Shown: in pieces, positions 5,735 through 12,319 of the stretch
Layout of the letters: every line of letters starts with the position of its first letter
How positions within the stretch are numbered: position 1 is the stretch's first letter
Assembly (NCBI GenBank): GCA_029058455.1
Contig: JAIDXU010000130.1
Span: 1 to 12,319, forward strand
Reading direction: 5' to 3'
Origin: Paramuribaculum sp.
Lineage (GTDB): Bacteria > Bacteroidota > Bacteroidia > Bacteroidales > Muribaculaceae
DNA: 12,319 nucleotides
The notes under the pieces: model-generated
Seen by the model: the letters and a program-made list of their open reading frames with translations, nothing else
Databases searched by the model: none
Told to the model about the DNA's origin: nothing
Position numbers and translations under genes: made by a program

Positions 5735-8158
5735 ATGAACATGTTAATCCACAATCTCAAGGTTGCCATACGCAATCTGATGAACTACAAGATCCAGACT
5801 CTCATGAGCGTTGCGAGTATCGCAATCGGCATCGTAACGCTGTCGCTCACCCACTCCATTCTCAACAATTTCAGGCTTCCACCCATTTGTGACGAGCCAT
5901 ATTTTGACAGAGCGTATGAAGTATCGTTATCGATATATAATCCGCATTATAATAATACCTTTGAGTATAAGATCGACAACCAACTGCTTCGCGCCCTGAA
6001 AGAAAACGGCGGCTTGAAACATGCCGAAAAAATCGTTGTGCCCAACGGACTTCAATTAGGAGTTGTGGGAGAGATTGTGCTGAGCGATTCATCTGTCTAT
6101 AACGGACAATATGGCGCTATTGCCATCGATCCCGAATATCCCGATTATTCAGGCATACGCTCTGCAGTTACCGGCGAGAAAATACGGAAACTCAAAGCCG
6201 GTGAAGCTATAATCAGCCAAACTTTTGCCAAAAGACTTTTTAATGATAAAAATCCGATAGGAGCGGTACTTAATAGCCCGGCCAACAGCATAACCAACGG
6301 CCACAGTGCCACCATAGTGGATGTCTATGAGCAGGTGCCGCTATCCGAATATTATCTTAACAACAATTGCATTTTTTACGCGATCGGAGATAATATTGAA
6401 GATGAGGATATGAGCGACATCTATTCCACCAGGCTTTATATAGTGCTCCGCGAAGGGAGCTCGGAATCCCAACTTATCGAGGAAATCAACGAGCGGGTAA
6501 AGCCATTGGATATAATAGGCACAGAGTTGAGAAATGTAGCCGTAGAATTAGAAATTAACACTCTTATCGGTATACGATTGTTGGTCTATCTGATAGGTTC
6601 ACTTATTCTCCTTGCCGCAATAATCGGATTTCTGCGCATACAGACACAATTGTTCTGGATACGCAAACGCGAGATTTCGCTCAGAATTGTCAACGGTGCG
6701 ACCAAAACCGGTCTGTTCACCCTGCTTATCACCGAAATTTCGATTACGATTTGCCTGTCGATGATTCTGGCCTTATGGCTGGGTATGCTTTTAGAAGGAT
6801 TCATAGCCGAAAAACTCAGCAGTATCATAGAACATCTCTACGTTGACCAATTGTGGAGTTGCACTCTCGTGATCGGAGCAGCGCTGTTAGTGATTTGCAG
6901 TGTGATAGCATGGATCACCCTATTGCGGATATGCAGATCCGGGCAGGGACTGGCCGCCAATATGCGCCGCAGCCGCAATCACCTGTTCCGCAACGTAATG
7001 CTGGGCGTGCAGACCACGATATGCCTCTTGTTTATATGTGTCACCTTCATCCTCATCAAGGGTGTGGATCAAATGCTCGACTACTTTAACCTGCCGCCAA
7101 ACGACAGCTTATATAAAGAATGTATCCTTTTGCGCCCGGTACATTCCAAGCAACCCGAGCAATTGCTCGAAGAGATAAAGCGACTTCCCGACCTTGACAG
7201 AATGGTGATGTGGGACAGAGGATATTACGCTGTGGAGGAAATAAGACAAAATCCGGAGATCAGTGAAAAGATCAATGACCGATCTAATTACGAATCCTGT
7301 CTGACCACTGATACGGCAACGCTTTCATTGCTCGGAGTAGAGGTGGAATGGTTCGACAACAATGTTGACCGCAGCCGATCTATTTTATTGAGCGAAGGAC
7401 TGTATAAACTATTCTCCGAAGTCGGTGTGCTTGATAAGAACGCCTTGACCATCTATGGAGGAATAGCAAATCATACCCTTCCCATTGCCGGAATAATCAG
7501 AAACATTCCATATAACACAGAATTTAGCACAAGATCAAAAAATTACGCAGGCTCAGTAGGCCATGGCTCAATAATAGCCATAAATCCCGACTGGATAAGC
7601 GAGCGCAACGACCATATTCTCATTCCCAAACCCGGGGCCGGCAAAGCTCTTGTCAACAGTGTCAACGAGACCATTCACCGGTTGGAACCTTTTTCCATCA
7701 ATAACATGGTGCTCAACTATCGCGAAAATTTAAGCCCTCAGTCGATAATTGTCGAATCGTTCAGAAGCGGAGGTGTGATATTGGGCATCGTGAGCCTGAT
7801 AATATGTGCTATGAGCATCTACAGCACCATTGCCCTCGATACCCGCGCACGCCGAAAAGAAGTGGCCATCCGCAAGGTCAACGGAGCCAAAAGCAAGAAC
7901 ATCTATAATATGTTCGGCAAGGTATATGTCGTGATATTGGTAATTGCCGCTTTGATAGCGACACCCATAGCGGTTATTTTCAGTGACTCGGTATTGAAAA
8001 CACTGATCAGCGACTATGGACCGGCAGATGATTTCTCCCCCGCCGGCGCGATAATACTCGGTGTTCTCGTAGTGGTTATGCTTGTGTCGCTTATCGTCGG
8101 CTGGCAAACCCACCGGGTAATGCGTATTGACTCCTCAAAAATCATCGCCAAAGAATAA
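5735..8158 (+). CDS. MacB/FtsX-type ABC transporter permease (two tandem modules)
   Basis: This is the inner-membrane permease of the efflux system. The 807 residues contain two MacB-PCD/FtsX modules, as is usual for the large Bacteroidetes versions. Module 1 has a helix at about 22-42, a periplasmic domain of about 240 residues and three helices at about 281-302, 328-353 and 376-398. Module 2 has a helix at about 421-442, a periplasmic domain, and helices at about 680-700, 730-749 and 771-790. The cytoplasmic loop that contacts the ATPase appears in both modules as related motifs: RKREISLRIVNGATKTG (310-326) and RRKEVAIRKVNGAKSKN. FtsX/MacB transporters usually act by mechanotransmission, moving periplasmic substrates or reshaping the adaptor rather than carrying solutes across the inner membrane. 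The substrate cannot be read from sequence. The reading frame is intact. Confidence 0.92.
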   Translation: MNMLIHNLKVAIRNLMNYKIQTLMSVASIAIGIVTLSLTHSILNNFRLPPICDEPYFDRAYEVSLSIYNPHYNNTFEYKIDNQLLRALKENGGLKHAEKIVVPNGLQLGVVGEIVLSDSSVYNGQYGAIAIDPEYPDYSGIRSAVTGEKIRKLKAGEAIISQTFAKRLFNDKNPIGAVLNSPANSITNGHSATIVDVYEQVPLSEYYLNNNCIFYAIGDNIEDEDMSDIYSTRLYIVLREGSSESQLIEEINERVKPLDIIGTELRNVAVELEINTLIGIRLLVYLIGSLILLAAIIGFLRIQTQLFWIRKREISLRIVNGATKTGLFTLLITEISITICLSMILALWLGMLLEGFIAEKLSSIIEHLYVDQLWSCTLVIGAALLVICSVIAWITLLRICRSGQGLAANMRRSRNHLFRNVMLGVQTTICLLFICVTFILIKGVDQMLDYFNLPPNDSLYKECILLRPVHSKQPEQLLEEIKRLPDLDRMVMWDRGYYAVEEIRQNPEISEKINDRSNYESCLTTDTATLSLLGVEVEWFDNNVDRSRSILLSEGLYKLFSEVGVLDKNALTIYGGIANHTLPIAGIIRNIPYNTEFSTRSKNYAGSVGHGSIIAINPDWISERNDHILIPKPGAGKALVNSVNETIHRLEPFSINNMVLNYRENLSPQSIIVESFRSGGVILGIVSLIICAMSIYSTIALDTRARRKEVAIRKVNGAKSKNIYNMFGKVYVVILVIAALIATPIAVIFSDSVLKTLISDYGPADDFSPAGAIILGVLVVVMLVSLIVGWQTHRVMRIDSSKIIAKE

Positions 8159-8188
8159 TAATCAAAACAATATAACTTTATAAGAACT

Positions 8189-8878
8189 ATGATAAAATTA
8201 GATAATATCAAGAAAGTGTTTCGCACCGAGGAGGTTGAGACATGGGCGCTCCGCGAAGTGAGTCTCGAAATCAAGCCGGGTGAGTTTGTAGCCGTAATGG
8301 GTCCCTCGGGCTGCGGCAAGTCTACTCTGCTCAACATTCTGGGATTGCTCGACAATCCCTCGGAAGGAACCTATATTCTCAACGGCAAGAATGTCACCAC
8401 CCTTAAGGAAAACGACCGCACCGACATCCGCAAAGGGCTGATAGGATTTGTGTTCCAGAGCTTCAACCTCATCGACGAGCTCAATGTGTATGAAAACATC
8501 GAGCTGCCCCTGCTCTATATGGGCGTACCGGCCAAGGAACGGAAAAAACGTATTGAAGATGTGATGAACCGCATGGCCATCTCACATCGCCGCAAGCATT
8601 TCCCCAACCAGCTTTCGGGAGGTCAGCAACAGCGTGTGGCCATAGCCCGAGCCGTGATACCCAATCCCAAGATCATCCTTGCCGACGAACCCACCGGCAA
8701 CCTTGACTCTAAAAATGGCAAAGAGGTGATGAACCTCCTCAGCGAACTCCACAAAGAGGGCGCCACGATAATCATGGTGACCCACTCCCAGCACGACGCC
8801 GGATATGCCGACCGCATCATCAACCTCTATGACGGACAGGTAATCGACCCCCAATCCTTCAACAGCCTCACCATCTGA
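8189..8878 (+). CDS. ABC transporter ATPase, MacB/LolD type
   Basis: The 229-residue nucleotide-binding subunit drives the permease encoded 30 bp upstream. All key motifs are present: Walker A GPSGCGKST (38-46, Lys44), Q-loop Gln90 in GFVFQSFNL, signature LSGGQQQR (142-149), Walker B IILADEPTGNLD with catalytic Glu167, and H-loop His199 in VTHSQHD. The sequence from GFVFQSFNLID to the signature is characteristic of the MacB/LolD/FtsE class, which pairs with FtsX-type permeases. It is the last gene of the efflux operon. The recognisable reading frame of the next remnant, on the opposite strand, ends 8 bp away at 8886. The 30-base gap before it contains TAACTTTA, one base short of a -7 box, but I see no convincing -33, so read-through from the tolC promoter is the simplest view. 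Confidence 0.95.
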   Translation: MIKLDNIKKVFRTEEVETWALREVSLEIKPGEFVAVMGPSGCGKSTLLNILGLLDNPSEGTYILNGKNVTTLKENDRTDIRKGLIGFVFQSFNLIDELNVYENIELPLLYMGVPAKERKKRIEDVMNRMAISHRRKHFPNQLSGGQQQRVAIARAVIPNPKIILADEPTGNLDSKNGKEVMNLLSELHKEGATIIMVTHSQHDAGYADRIINLYDGQVIDPQSFNSLTI

Positions 8879-8885
8879 CAACAGA

Positions 8886-9065
8886 TTAGCCCGATAGGAC
8901 TGACATAATTTTGTCAAGAATCATAATGTCAAAATGTTGTGGCGCTATAAGATCGCGAAAATTAATGCCGTTTCTGACGGTGACAACATCATATCCATTC
9001 TACTTAATAAACAGAATATGAGGTTTCAACAAAATCATTTCGTCATCGGCCGATAGTATTGTCAT
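8886..9065 (-). pseudogene. degraded, 3'-truncated response-regulator receiver domain
   Basis: The minus strand from an ATG at 9065 reads MTILSADDEMILLKPHILFIK, then TAG (9002-9000). In the same frame it continues NGYDVVTVRNGINF, RDLIAPQHFDIMILDKIM and SVLSG to TAA (8888-8886). This matches the first half of a CheY-like receiver in order: strand 1 with the acidic pair Asp7/Asp8, helix 1, GY-VVT strand 2, NG turn, helix 2, and FDIMILD with the phosphoacceptor at codon 51, then the S-G loop. The switch Thr and the Lys, and everything after, are missing, and the usual Pro after the phosphoacceptor loop is Ser. One nonsense codon plus loss of the 3' end make it a dead fragment of about 59 codons. 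It cannot derive from the intact regulator at 1842-2366, whose receiver sequence differs clearly. It is the only coding relic I find between the ATPase and the terminator. Confidence 0.75.
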
Positions 9066-9101
9066 TATATAGGGTGATTATATATAATGCGTTAGTCCAT
9101 G

Positions 9102-9109
9102 CAAAATTA
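9102..9109 (-). promoter_or_regulatory. -7 box candidate upstream of the receiver remnant
   Basis: On the minus strand TAATTTTG matches TAnnTTTG and is followed by CATGG. It lies 36 bp before the ATG of the receiver remnant, at a sensible distance for its original promoter. No clear TTTG is seen at the -33 position. Between it and the remnant is a 12-bp AT palindrome, ATTATATATAAT (9077-9088). Confidence 0.35.
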
Positions 9110-9200
9110 GCAGAAAAGTTGTGCTCTAGACTTTCCCCTTCAAACTCACACCTATTATAAATAATATGAATTTAAAATAACGGATTAACCATTTTACAGC

Positions 9201-9236
9201 AAAGCAGTCAGCCACTTGGATGACTGCTTTTTCTTT
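9201..9236 (+). terminator. rho-independent terminator
   Basis: AAAGCAGTCA (9201-9210) and TGACTGCTTT (9221-9230) form a perfect 10-bp stem around a 10-base loop. On the plus strand the hairpin runs straight into a T-rich tail (TTTTTCTTT, 9228-9236). It faces plus-strand transcription, but the nearest plus-strand gene ended 320 bases earlier. On the minus strand the tail after the stem is poor (GCTGTAAAA), so action on the helicase transcript is possible but weaker. Confidence 0.8.
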
Positions 9237-9262
9237 ATACGATAACTTCTTATCTCCGTGCC

Positions 9263-9292
9263 AACTTTAAATCTTAATATTAGATTTAAGTT
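9263..9292. repeat. AT-rich inverted repeat at the helicase stop codon
   Basis: AACTT and AAATCT (left arm, split by one bulged T) pair with AGATTT and AAGTT (right arm) around TAATATT. The right end overlaps the helicase stop codon (9291-9293). No T-tract follows on the minus strand, so a simple terminator is not certain; it may protect the 3' end of the helicase mRNA together with the 9201-9230 hairpin. Confidence 0.4.
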
Positions 9293-9716
9293 AGATATCA
9301 TTTATCTGTACGTCTATAGCATTTTCATTGATACGTATTTCATACTTAGTGAACGGTGTATTAAAAACATTTGTCATTTTATGACTAGTTACATAGGTAT
9401 TACTCTCAATATATTGCGACTCACCAAACATTATTTTCTCAACATCATCACTTGTGGAAAATGAGCACTCTAATGTAGTCATTTTTCTTCCAATTTTCTT
9501 GATTTCATAAAGACTATCAAAGTTCTCATAATCTTTTTCAGGAATAAGAAGAAACAGGTAATCTGAAGCTCGACTAATGGCAACATTTAGAATATTCTTA
9601 TTGTTGACAAACGTCATATCTGCGGCTCGTTTTAATCCACTGGCTGGCGGATTTATAACTGCGATTATAATATCACATTGATCTCCTTGAAAGCCATGCG
9701 CTGAACCAAAAACCAC
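9291..9716 (-). CDS. C-terminal part of SF1 helicase, separated by frameshift
   Basis: This 141-residue frame is the end of the helicase whose main part lies upstream in another frame. It begins in VFGSAHGFQGDQCDI (motif V/Va region, Gln10 and Asp12) and continues to motif VI, NILNVAISRASDYLFLLIPE, with Arg49 as the expected arginine finger. Both motifs are needed for ATP hydrolysis by SF1 helicases, so the upstream part alone would be inactive. In the same frame the sequence is sensible upstream to the A-run: KNYTQSATIFEGIDVV precedes the methionine at 9716. The tail after motif VI (CSFSTSDDVEKIMFGES to the final AIDVQINDI) resembles ends I recall from other large bacterial Upf1-like helicases, so the C-terminus appears complete. 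Independent translation from 9716 is unlikely to be biologically meaningful. Confidence 0.85.
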   Translation of the reverse strand: MVFGSAHGFQGDQCDIIIAVINPPASGLKRAADMTFVNNKNILNVAISRASDYLFLLIPEKDYENFDSLYEIKKIGRKMTTLECSFSTSDDVEKIMFGESQYIESNTYVTSHKMTNVFNTPFTKYEIRINENAIDVQINDI

Positions 9717-12319
9717 ATCAATGCCTTCAAAAATAGTAGCGCTCTGAGTATAATTTTTTGAATGGCTTGAATTTCTGCTGAATATGGGCTTATTACACCT
9801 ATTCTTATTTCTTCTCCGGCATGATTCATGCTAAGATTACAAGTCATATATTTAAGGAATTCCACTGCAAAAATAACAGAGTAAATATGGATATTAGACT
9901 TAGACAATCTCTTAAGCTCAAAAATAGAATCCTTCCCCACTGGAAAACTGATAACATTGAGAGGATTTTCCTTGAATCCCATCTTTAAGATCCGATGGTC
10001 AGCAGCACTGCGATTGTGTAATAATCTACTTCCATACAGATACCCACTGAATAGCTCACCAATTTTCGGGATAGAACGATATTGCGTCATCAATTGAGTA
10101 ATTTTGAACTGACAAGGTTCTGTTTTAGGATTGACAAACTCATTGAGATTAACCATAGTATAGATATTCTCCGTCTTCCAAAGGTCAATATTAACTATAG
10201 GTTCAATCTGGAATGGATCACCTGAAATAATAATATGTCTCGAATGAGGATTATAAATCGGTAGAATGACTTCATATAATGGTATCATCGATGCCTCATC
10301 AATAAACACATAATCCCAATCAAGCGTTCTTAAATCACCATCTTCGAAACCATCAAAAGCATAACGAGATATAGTAGAAACAACACATACTTTTCCTTGC
10401 CGTAAAATTTCGCTTTCACGATTATACACTAACTCTTCATCTTCTATATATGAATCATCTGTCTTTACAAAACGCCATATCCAACTATCTTCTTGATTCT
10501 TACACTCGTGGTATAATTTACGAGTGAGAACATCACAGGCTTTATTAGTAGGAGCTAAAACTAATATTTTTATTCCCCCATTCGTATAGTTTATGAGGTT
10601 ACTAATTTTTTGGGCAAGAGTCGTAGTCTTTCCTGTTCCGGGAGGCCCAAATATGAATTCGATGTCGGTTCTTAAGTTTTGCTTTAAAGAGAAATTCGGT
10701 TCAAGCCCAAGTCCATTTATTCGAGACTGCCAATATTTGAGTATATCTATTGGTTCGGTAACTTCAATATACGCATGTTGAAATTTATCGACATTCTTCC
10801 TGATTATTTCAATTAACTTTGATTCACCTTTACTACACTTCAAAATTAGATTATCATCTTTCACACTGGCTGAATCAAATCTTATTTTTTCGACCGTCCC
10901 ATTTTTTAGCACAAAAGTAACTAAAATTGAATCCATATCCTCCAGTGAAGAAGGAATATAACGAGATGGATCAGATAGAATCAGCATCGATTCATTTTTA
11001 GGATTGAAAGACAATGTATCAAATGAAATATACAATGCTTTATTTCCTGACACACCAGTAGCACCCTGAGATTGCACTTCAAGTTCCATTAAAGCTGTAA
11101 TCCAATCGTAACTATATTTTTGAGATTGTTCGATACGATCTCGTAAATTAGCTACCTTTTCAAGCTCTTCTTTCTGAACTTTTGCTTTTTCTTCAAAACC
11201 GCATAAAATTTCATCTATACTTTTATTCTTGCCAAGGGGTGAGTCTCCTCTTACAGACTTAGCTTTAAGATTATCTGGAGTTTCAAAATCAGAACCTTTT
11301 ATACCCTTGCTCTTAGCTCTTTTAGGAAACTCCTTTTGTGCTTCGTTCTGTTGCTTTCGCAGAAGAGCCTTTCCTTTCTTTTCCTGTATAACGATTGCTT
11401 CTTCTTGTCTTTCAAGTTCGCTGAGCCTTTCCTTCATTTGTTTGATTTCATCAATGGAGGTATAGCCAAGACCTCTTAACTCCTTACCGAGTGCATAAAT
11501 TTCTCTAGTATCTGGTGACATCTCACTGATCATTTTAGCTTCCTGAATATTCGGGATGCTTGAAATTTCCAATTTGGCTAATAAATCAGCATCGAAAGTA
11601 TAACCGTTTTCAAGCAACTCTTCTCTATAGGCATCTTCTTTAATACAGCGTAATTCGTCCCCAATGTAGAGCCACCGACAAGTCCTCAACTCTTTGATGA
11701 GGGAGTTATATGTCCAATATTGAGTTCTATCTTTATAGTAGAAATAGTGAGATTCATTACATTTAAAGAAAGTTGAATCACAACGAAATGCTTTAATTAA
11801 CAAATCCCATACATATAAGCTCAAGTCCTTATTACCTTTACCAGCTTCAAGGGTTTTCAAAACGCACAACAATCCATCATACGATAAAAATTCCTTCGAA
11901 TGAATATTTTCATTAGCACGATGTATTCTTTCCTCTGCTGTAAGATACAGTGATTCTATAATGATATCAGGTGAACCTTTTAAATTTAGTCTATTAACAA
12001 ATTCATTGAACACAGCTAGCCCGACATTCTGGATGCATTTATCATAACTCTGAGTATGGAAGAAGCGGCAGAACCTTTTACTAGCGGAAAAATATTCTCG
12101 AAGAATAGGGATATCTTTATACATCCCTTCATACCTTTCCACATACACAACATCCTCATCATTATTATGGTCACATAAGAATATAGAAGATTCTTTCATT
12201 AAACTGATAAGTTCCTCCTGCTCATTAATAGAACAACTATTATAAAATCTAATAGCCTTTATAAATATATCATTAATATCGGATATCGACAGAGGTTCTC
12301 TATTAGTAAGTTTCCACAT
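9665..12319 (-). CDS. large Upf1/DNA2-like SF1 helicase, main part; frameshifted, 5' end probably outside window
   Basis: The 884-residue frame starts with ATG exactly at the window edge, so the true start may lie further out. Residues 200-285 (YWTYNSLIKELRTCRWLYIG, then an L-ENGYTFDADLLAKLEISSI pattern) resemble the end of sacsin/NO VEIN-type Hsp90-like ATPase proteins. A charged coiled coil follows (about 286-400). The SF1 motor begins near 545: Walker A GPPGTGKTTT (558-567), Ia VLAPTNKACDVL (587-598), Walker B FIDEAS (672-677), III ISGDPFQIEP (698-707), IV TQYRS (745-749) and GVISPYSAEIQAIQ (841-854). After Lys855, residues IILRALLFLK to the stop are out-of-frame nonsense. Shifting back by one base in the A6 run 9754-9759 restores homology through 9291, giving about 1009 residues in the window. 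The gene is AT-rich (22 of 60 bases G or C at 10501-10560). Nucleic-acid unwinding is expected; a defence role is inference. Confidence 0.88.
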   Translation of the reverse strand: MWKLTNREPLSISDINDIFIKAIRFYNSCSINEQEELISLMKESSIFLCDHNNDEDVVYVERYEGMYKDIPILREYFSASKRFCRFFHTQSYDKCIQNVGLAVFNEFVNRLNLKGSPDIIIESLYLTAEERIHRANENIHSKEFLSYDGLLCVLKTLEAGKGNKDLSLYVWDLLIKAFRCDSTFFKCNESHYFYYKDRTQYWTYNSLIKELRTCRWLYIGDELRCIKEDAYREELLENGYTFDADLLAKLEISSIPNIQEAKMISEMSPDTREIYALGKELRGLGYTSIDEIKQMKERLSELERQEEAIVIQEKKGKALLRKQQNEAQKEFPKRAKSKGIKGSDFETPDNLKAKSVRGDSPLGKNKSIDEILCGFEEKAKVQKEELEKVANLRDRIEQSQKYSYDWITALMELEVQSQGATGVSGNKALYISFDTLSFNPKNESMLILSDPSRYIPSSLEDMDSILVTFVLKNGTVEKIRFDSASVKDDNLILKCSKGESKLIEIIRKNVDKFQHAYIEVTEPIDILKYWQSRINGLGLEPNFSLKQNLRTDIEFIFGPPGTGKTTTLAQKISNLINYTNGGIKILVLAPTNKACDVLTRKLYHECKNQEDSWIWRFVKTDDSYIEDEELVYNRESEILRQGKVCVVSTISRYAFDGFEDGDLRTLDWDYVFIDEASMIPLYEVILPIYNPHSRHIIISGDPFQIEPIVNIDLWKTENIYTMVNLNEFVNPKTEPCQFKITQLMTQYRSIPKIGELFSGYLYGSRLLHNRSAADHRILKMGFKENPLNVISFPVGKDSIFELKRLSKSNIHIYSVIFAVEFLKYMTCNLSMNHAGEEIRIGVISPYSAEIQAIQKIILRALLFLKALMWFLVQRMAFKEINVIL
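9754..9759 (-). other. A6 homopolymer where the helicase frame shifts
   Basis: On the minus strand the coding sequence reads C then six A then TTATAC. The upstream frame reads CAA AAA ATT; the homologous downstream frame reads AAA AAT TAT ACT. A seventh A, or a one-base backward slip at AAA, would join the two frames without gap. The cause can be a natural mutation, a homopolymer sequencing error, or slippage. Confidence 0.75.

Larger units (their letters stand above)
8879..9290. other. intergenic junction between efflux operon and helicase gene
   Basis: These 412 bases carry no intact gene. From left to right they hold the receiver remnant (minus strand, 8886-9065), a candidate promoter box (9102-9109), an AT-rich stretch (9110-9200) in which I see nothing definite, a strong hairpin terminator (9201-9236), and the left part of an AT-rich hairpin (9263-9292). 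A drop in GC content and the switch to convergent strands coincide here. No integrase, direct repeat or tRNA end marks an insertion site. Confidence 0.7.

Noticed and set aside
8582..8917. Minus-strand open frame opposite the ABC ATPase
   Set aside because: It is the complement of the signature and Walker B region; no family resemblance. It is also not continuous with the receiver remnant frame.
8934..9056. Plus-strand 40-codon open frame starting ATG TTG TGG
   Set aside because: It lies opposite the receiver remnant, whose minus-strand reading makes clear protein sense; the plus-strand product does not.
9066..9200. tRNA, riboswitch or small RNA gene
   Set aside because: No cloverleaf, conserved aptamer or clear plus-strand promoter is visible; only AT-rich sequence with short palindromes.
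9750..9765. Programmed -1 ribosomal frameshift in the helicase
   Set aside because: The A6 run allows a P-site slip, but the full X-XXY-YYZ heptamer is not in frame and I see no downstream stimulator; mutation or sequencing error is more likely.
1..12319. CRISPR array, insertion sequence, integrase or attachment site
   Set aside because: No regularly spaced repeats, transposase-like frame, terminal inverted repeats or target duplications were found by eye.

Overview
The window looks like chromosomal DNA of a Bacteroidales bacterium; a gut Muribaculaceae-like genome is my best guess, from style alone. The main evidence is three promoter-like boxes fitting the Bacteroidetes primary-sigma -7 consensus TAnnTTTG (at 2816-2823, 2972-2979 and 9102-9109, each followed by CA). 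The tripartite efflux operon next to its own two-component system is also typical of this group. No tRNA, rRNA, CRISPR array or insertion sequence is visible.

Left edge (1-936). After a possible gene tail (1-33) come two head-to-head genes that both look broken at the same point. One is an AraC-type DNA-binding domain on the minus strand that has lost its N-terminal half. The other is a small lipoprotein with an antibiotic-biosynthesis-monooxygenase (ABM) fold on the plus strand that has lost its start codon. A deletion that removed the shared promoter region explains both.

Centre (961-8878). This is one regulatory and transport module. The minus-strand operon encodes a membrane PH-domain protein, a short response regulator (receiver plus Fis-type HTH, no AAA+ domain) and a histidine kinase with one membrane helix and no periplasmic sensor domain. 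Diverging from it is the operon tolC-like / HlyD-like adaptor / MacB-FtsX-type permease / MacB-LolD-type ATPase, which together would make a tripartite ABC efflux pump through the outer membrane. The roughly 190-bp divergent region contains two copies of a 17-bp palindrome 23 bp apart, followed by a good sigma-ABfr promoter for tolC. The palindromes are the obvious candidate operators for the response regulator.

Junction (8879-9290). This AT-rich stretch is not empty. On the minus strand it carries a dead, 3'-truncated receiver domain (8886-9065) with one in-frame stop, ending 8 bp from the efflux ATPase stop codon. It also holds a perfect 10-bp-stem terminator (9201-9236) and an AT-rich hairpin over the helicase stop codon.

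Right part (9291-12319 and beyond). A low-GC minus-strand gene encodes the C-terminal ~1009 residues of a large Upf1/DNA2-like SF1 helicase. It is split by a one-base shift in an A6 run (9754-9759) just upstream of helicase motifs V and VI. The part before the helicase resembles the tail of sacsin/NO VEIN-type Hsp90-like ATPase proteins, so the gene probably continues past the window edge. It looks like accessory, possibly defence-related DNA abutting the efflux locus.
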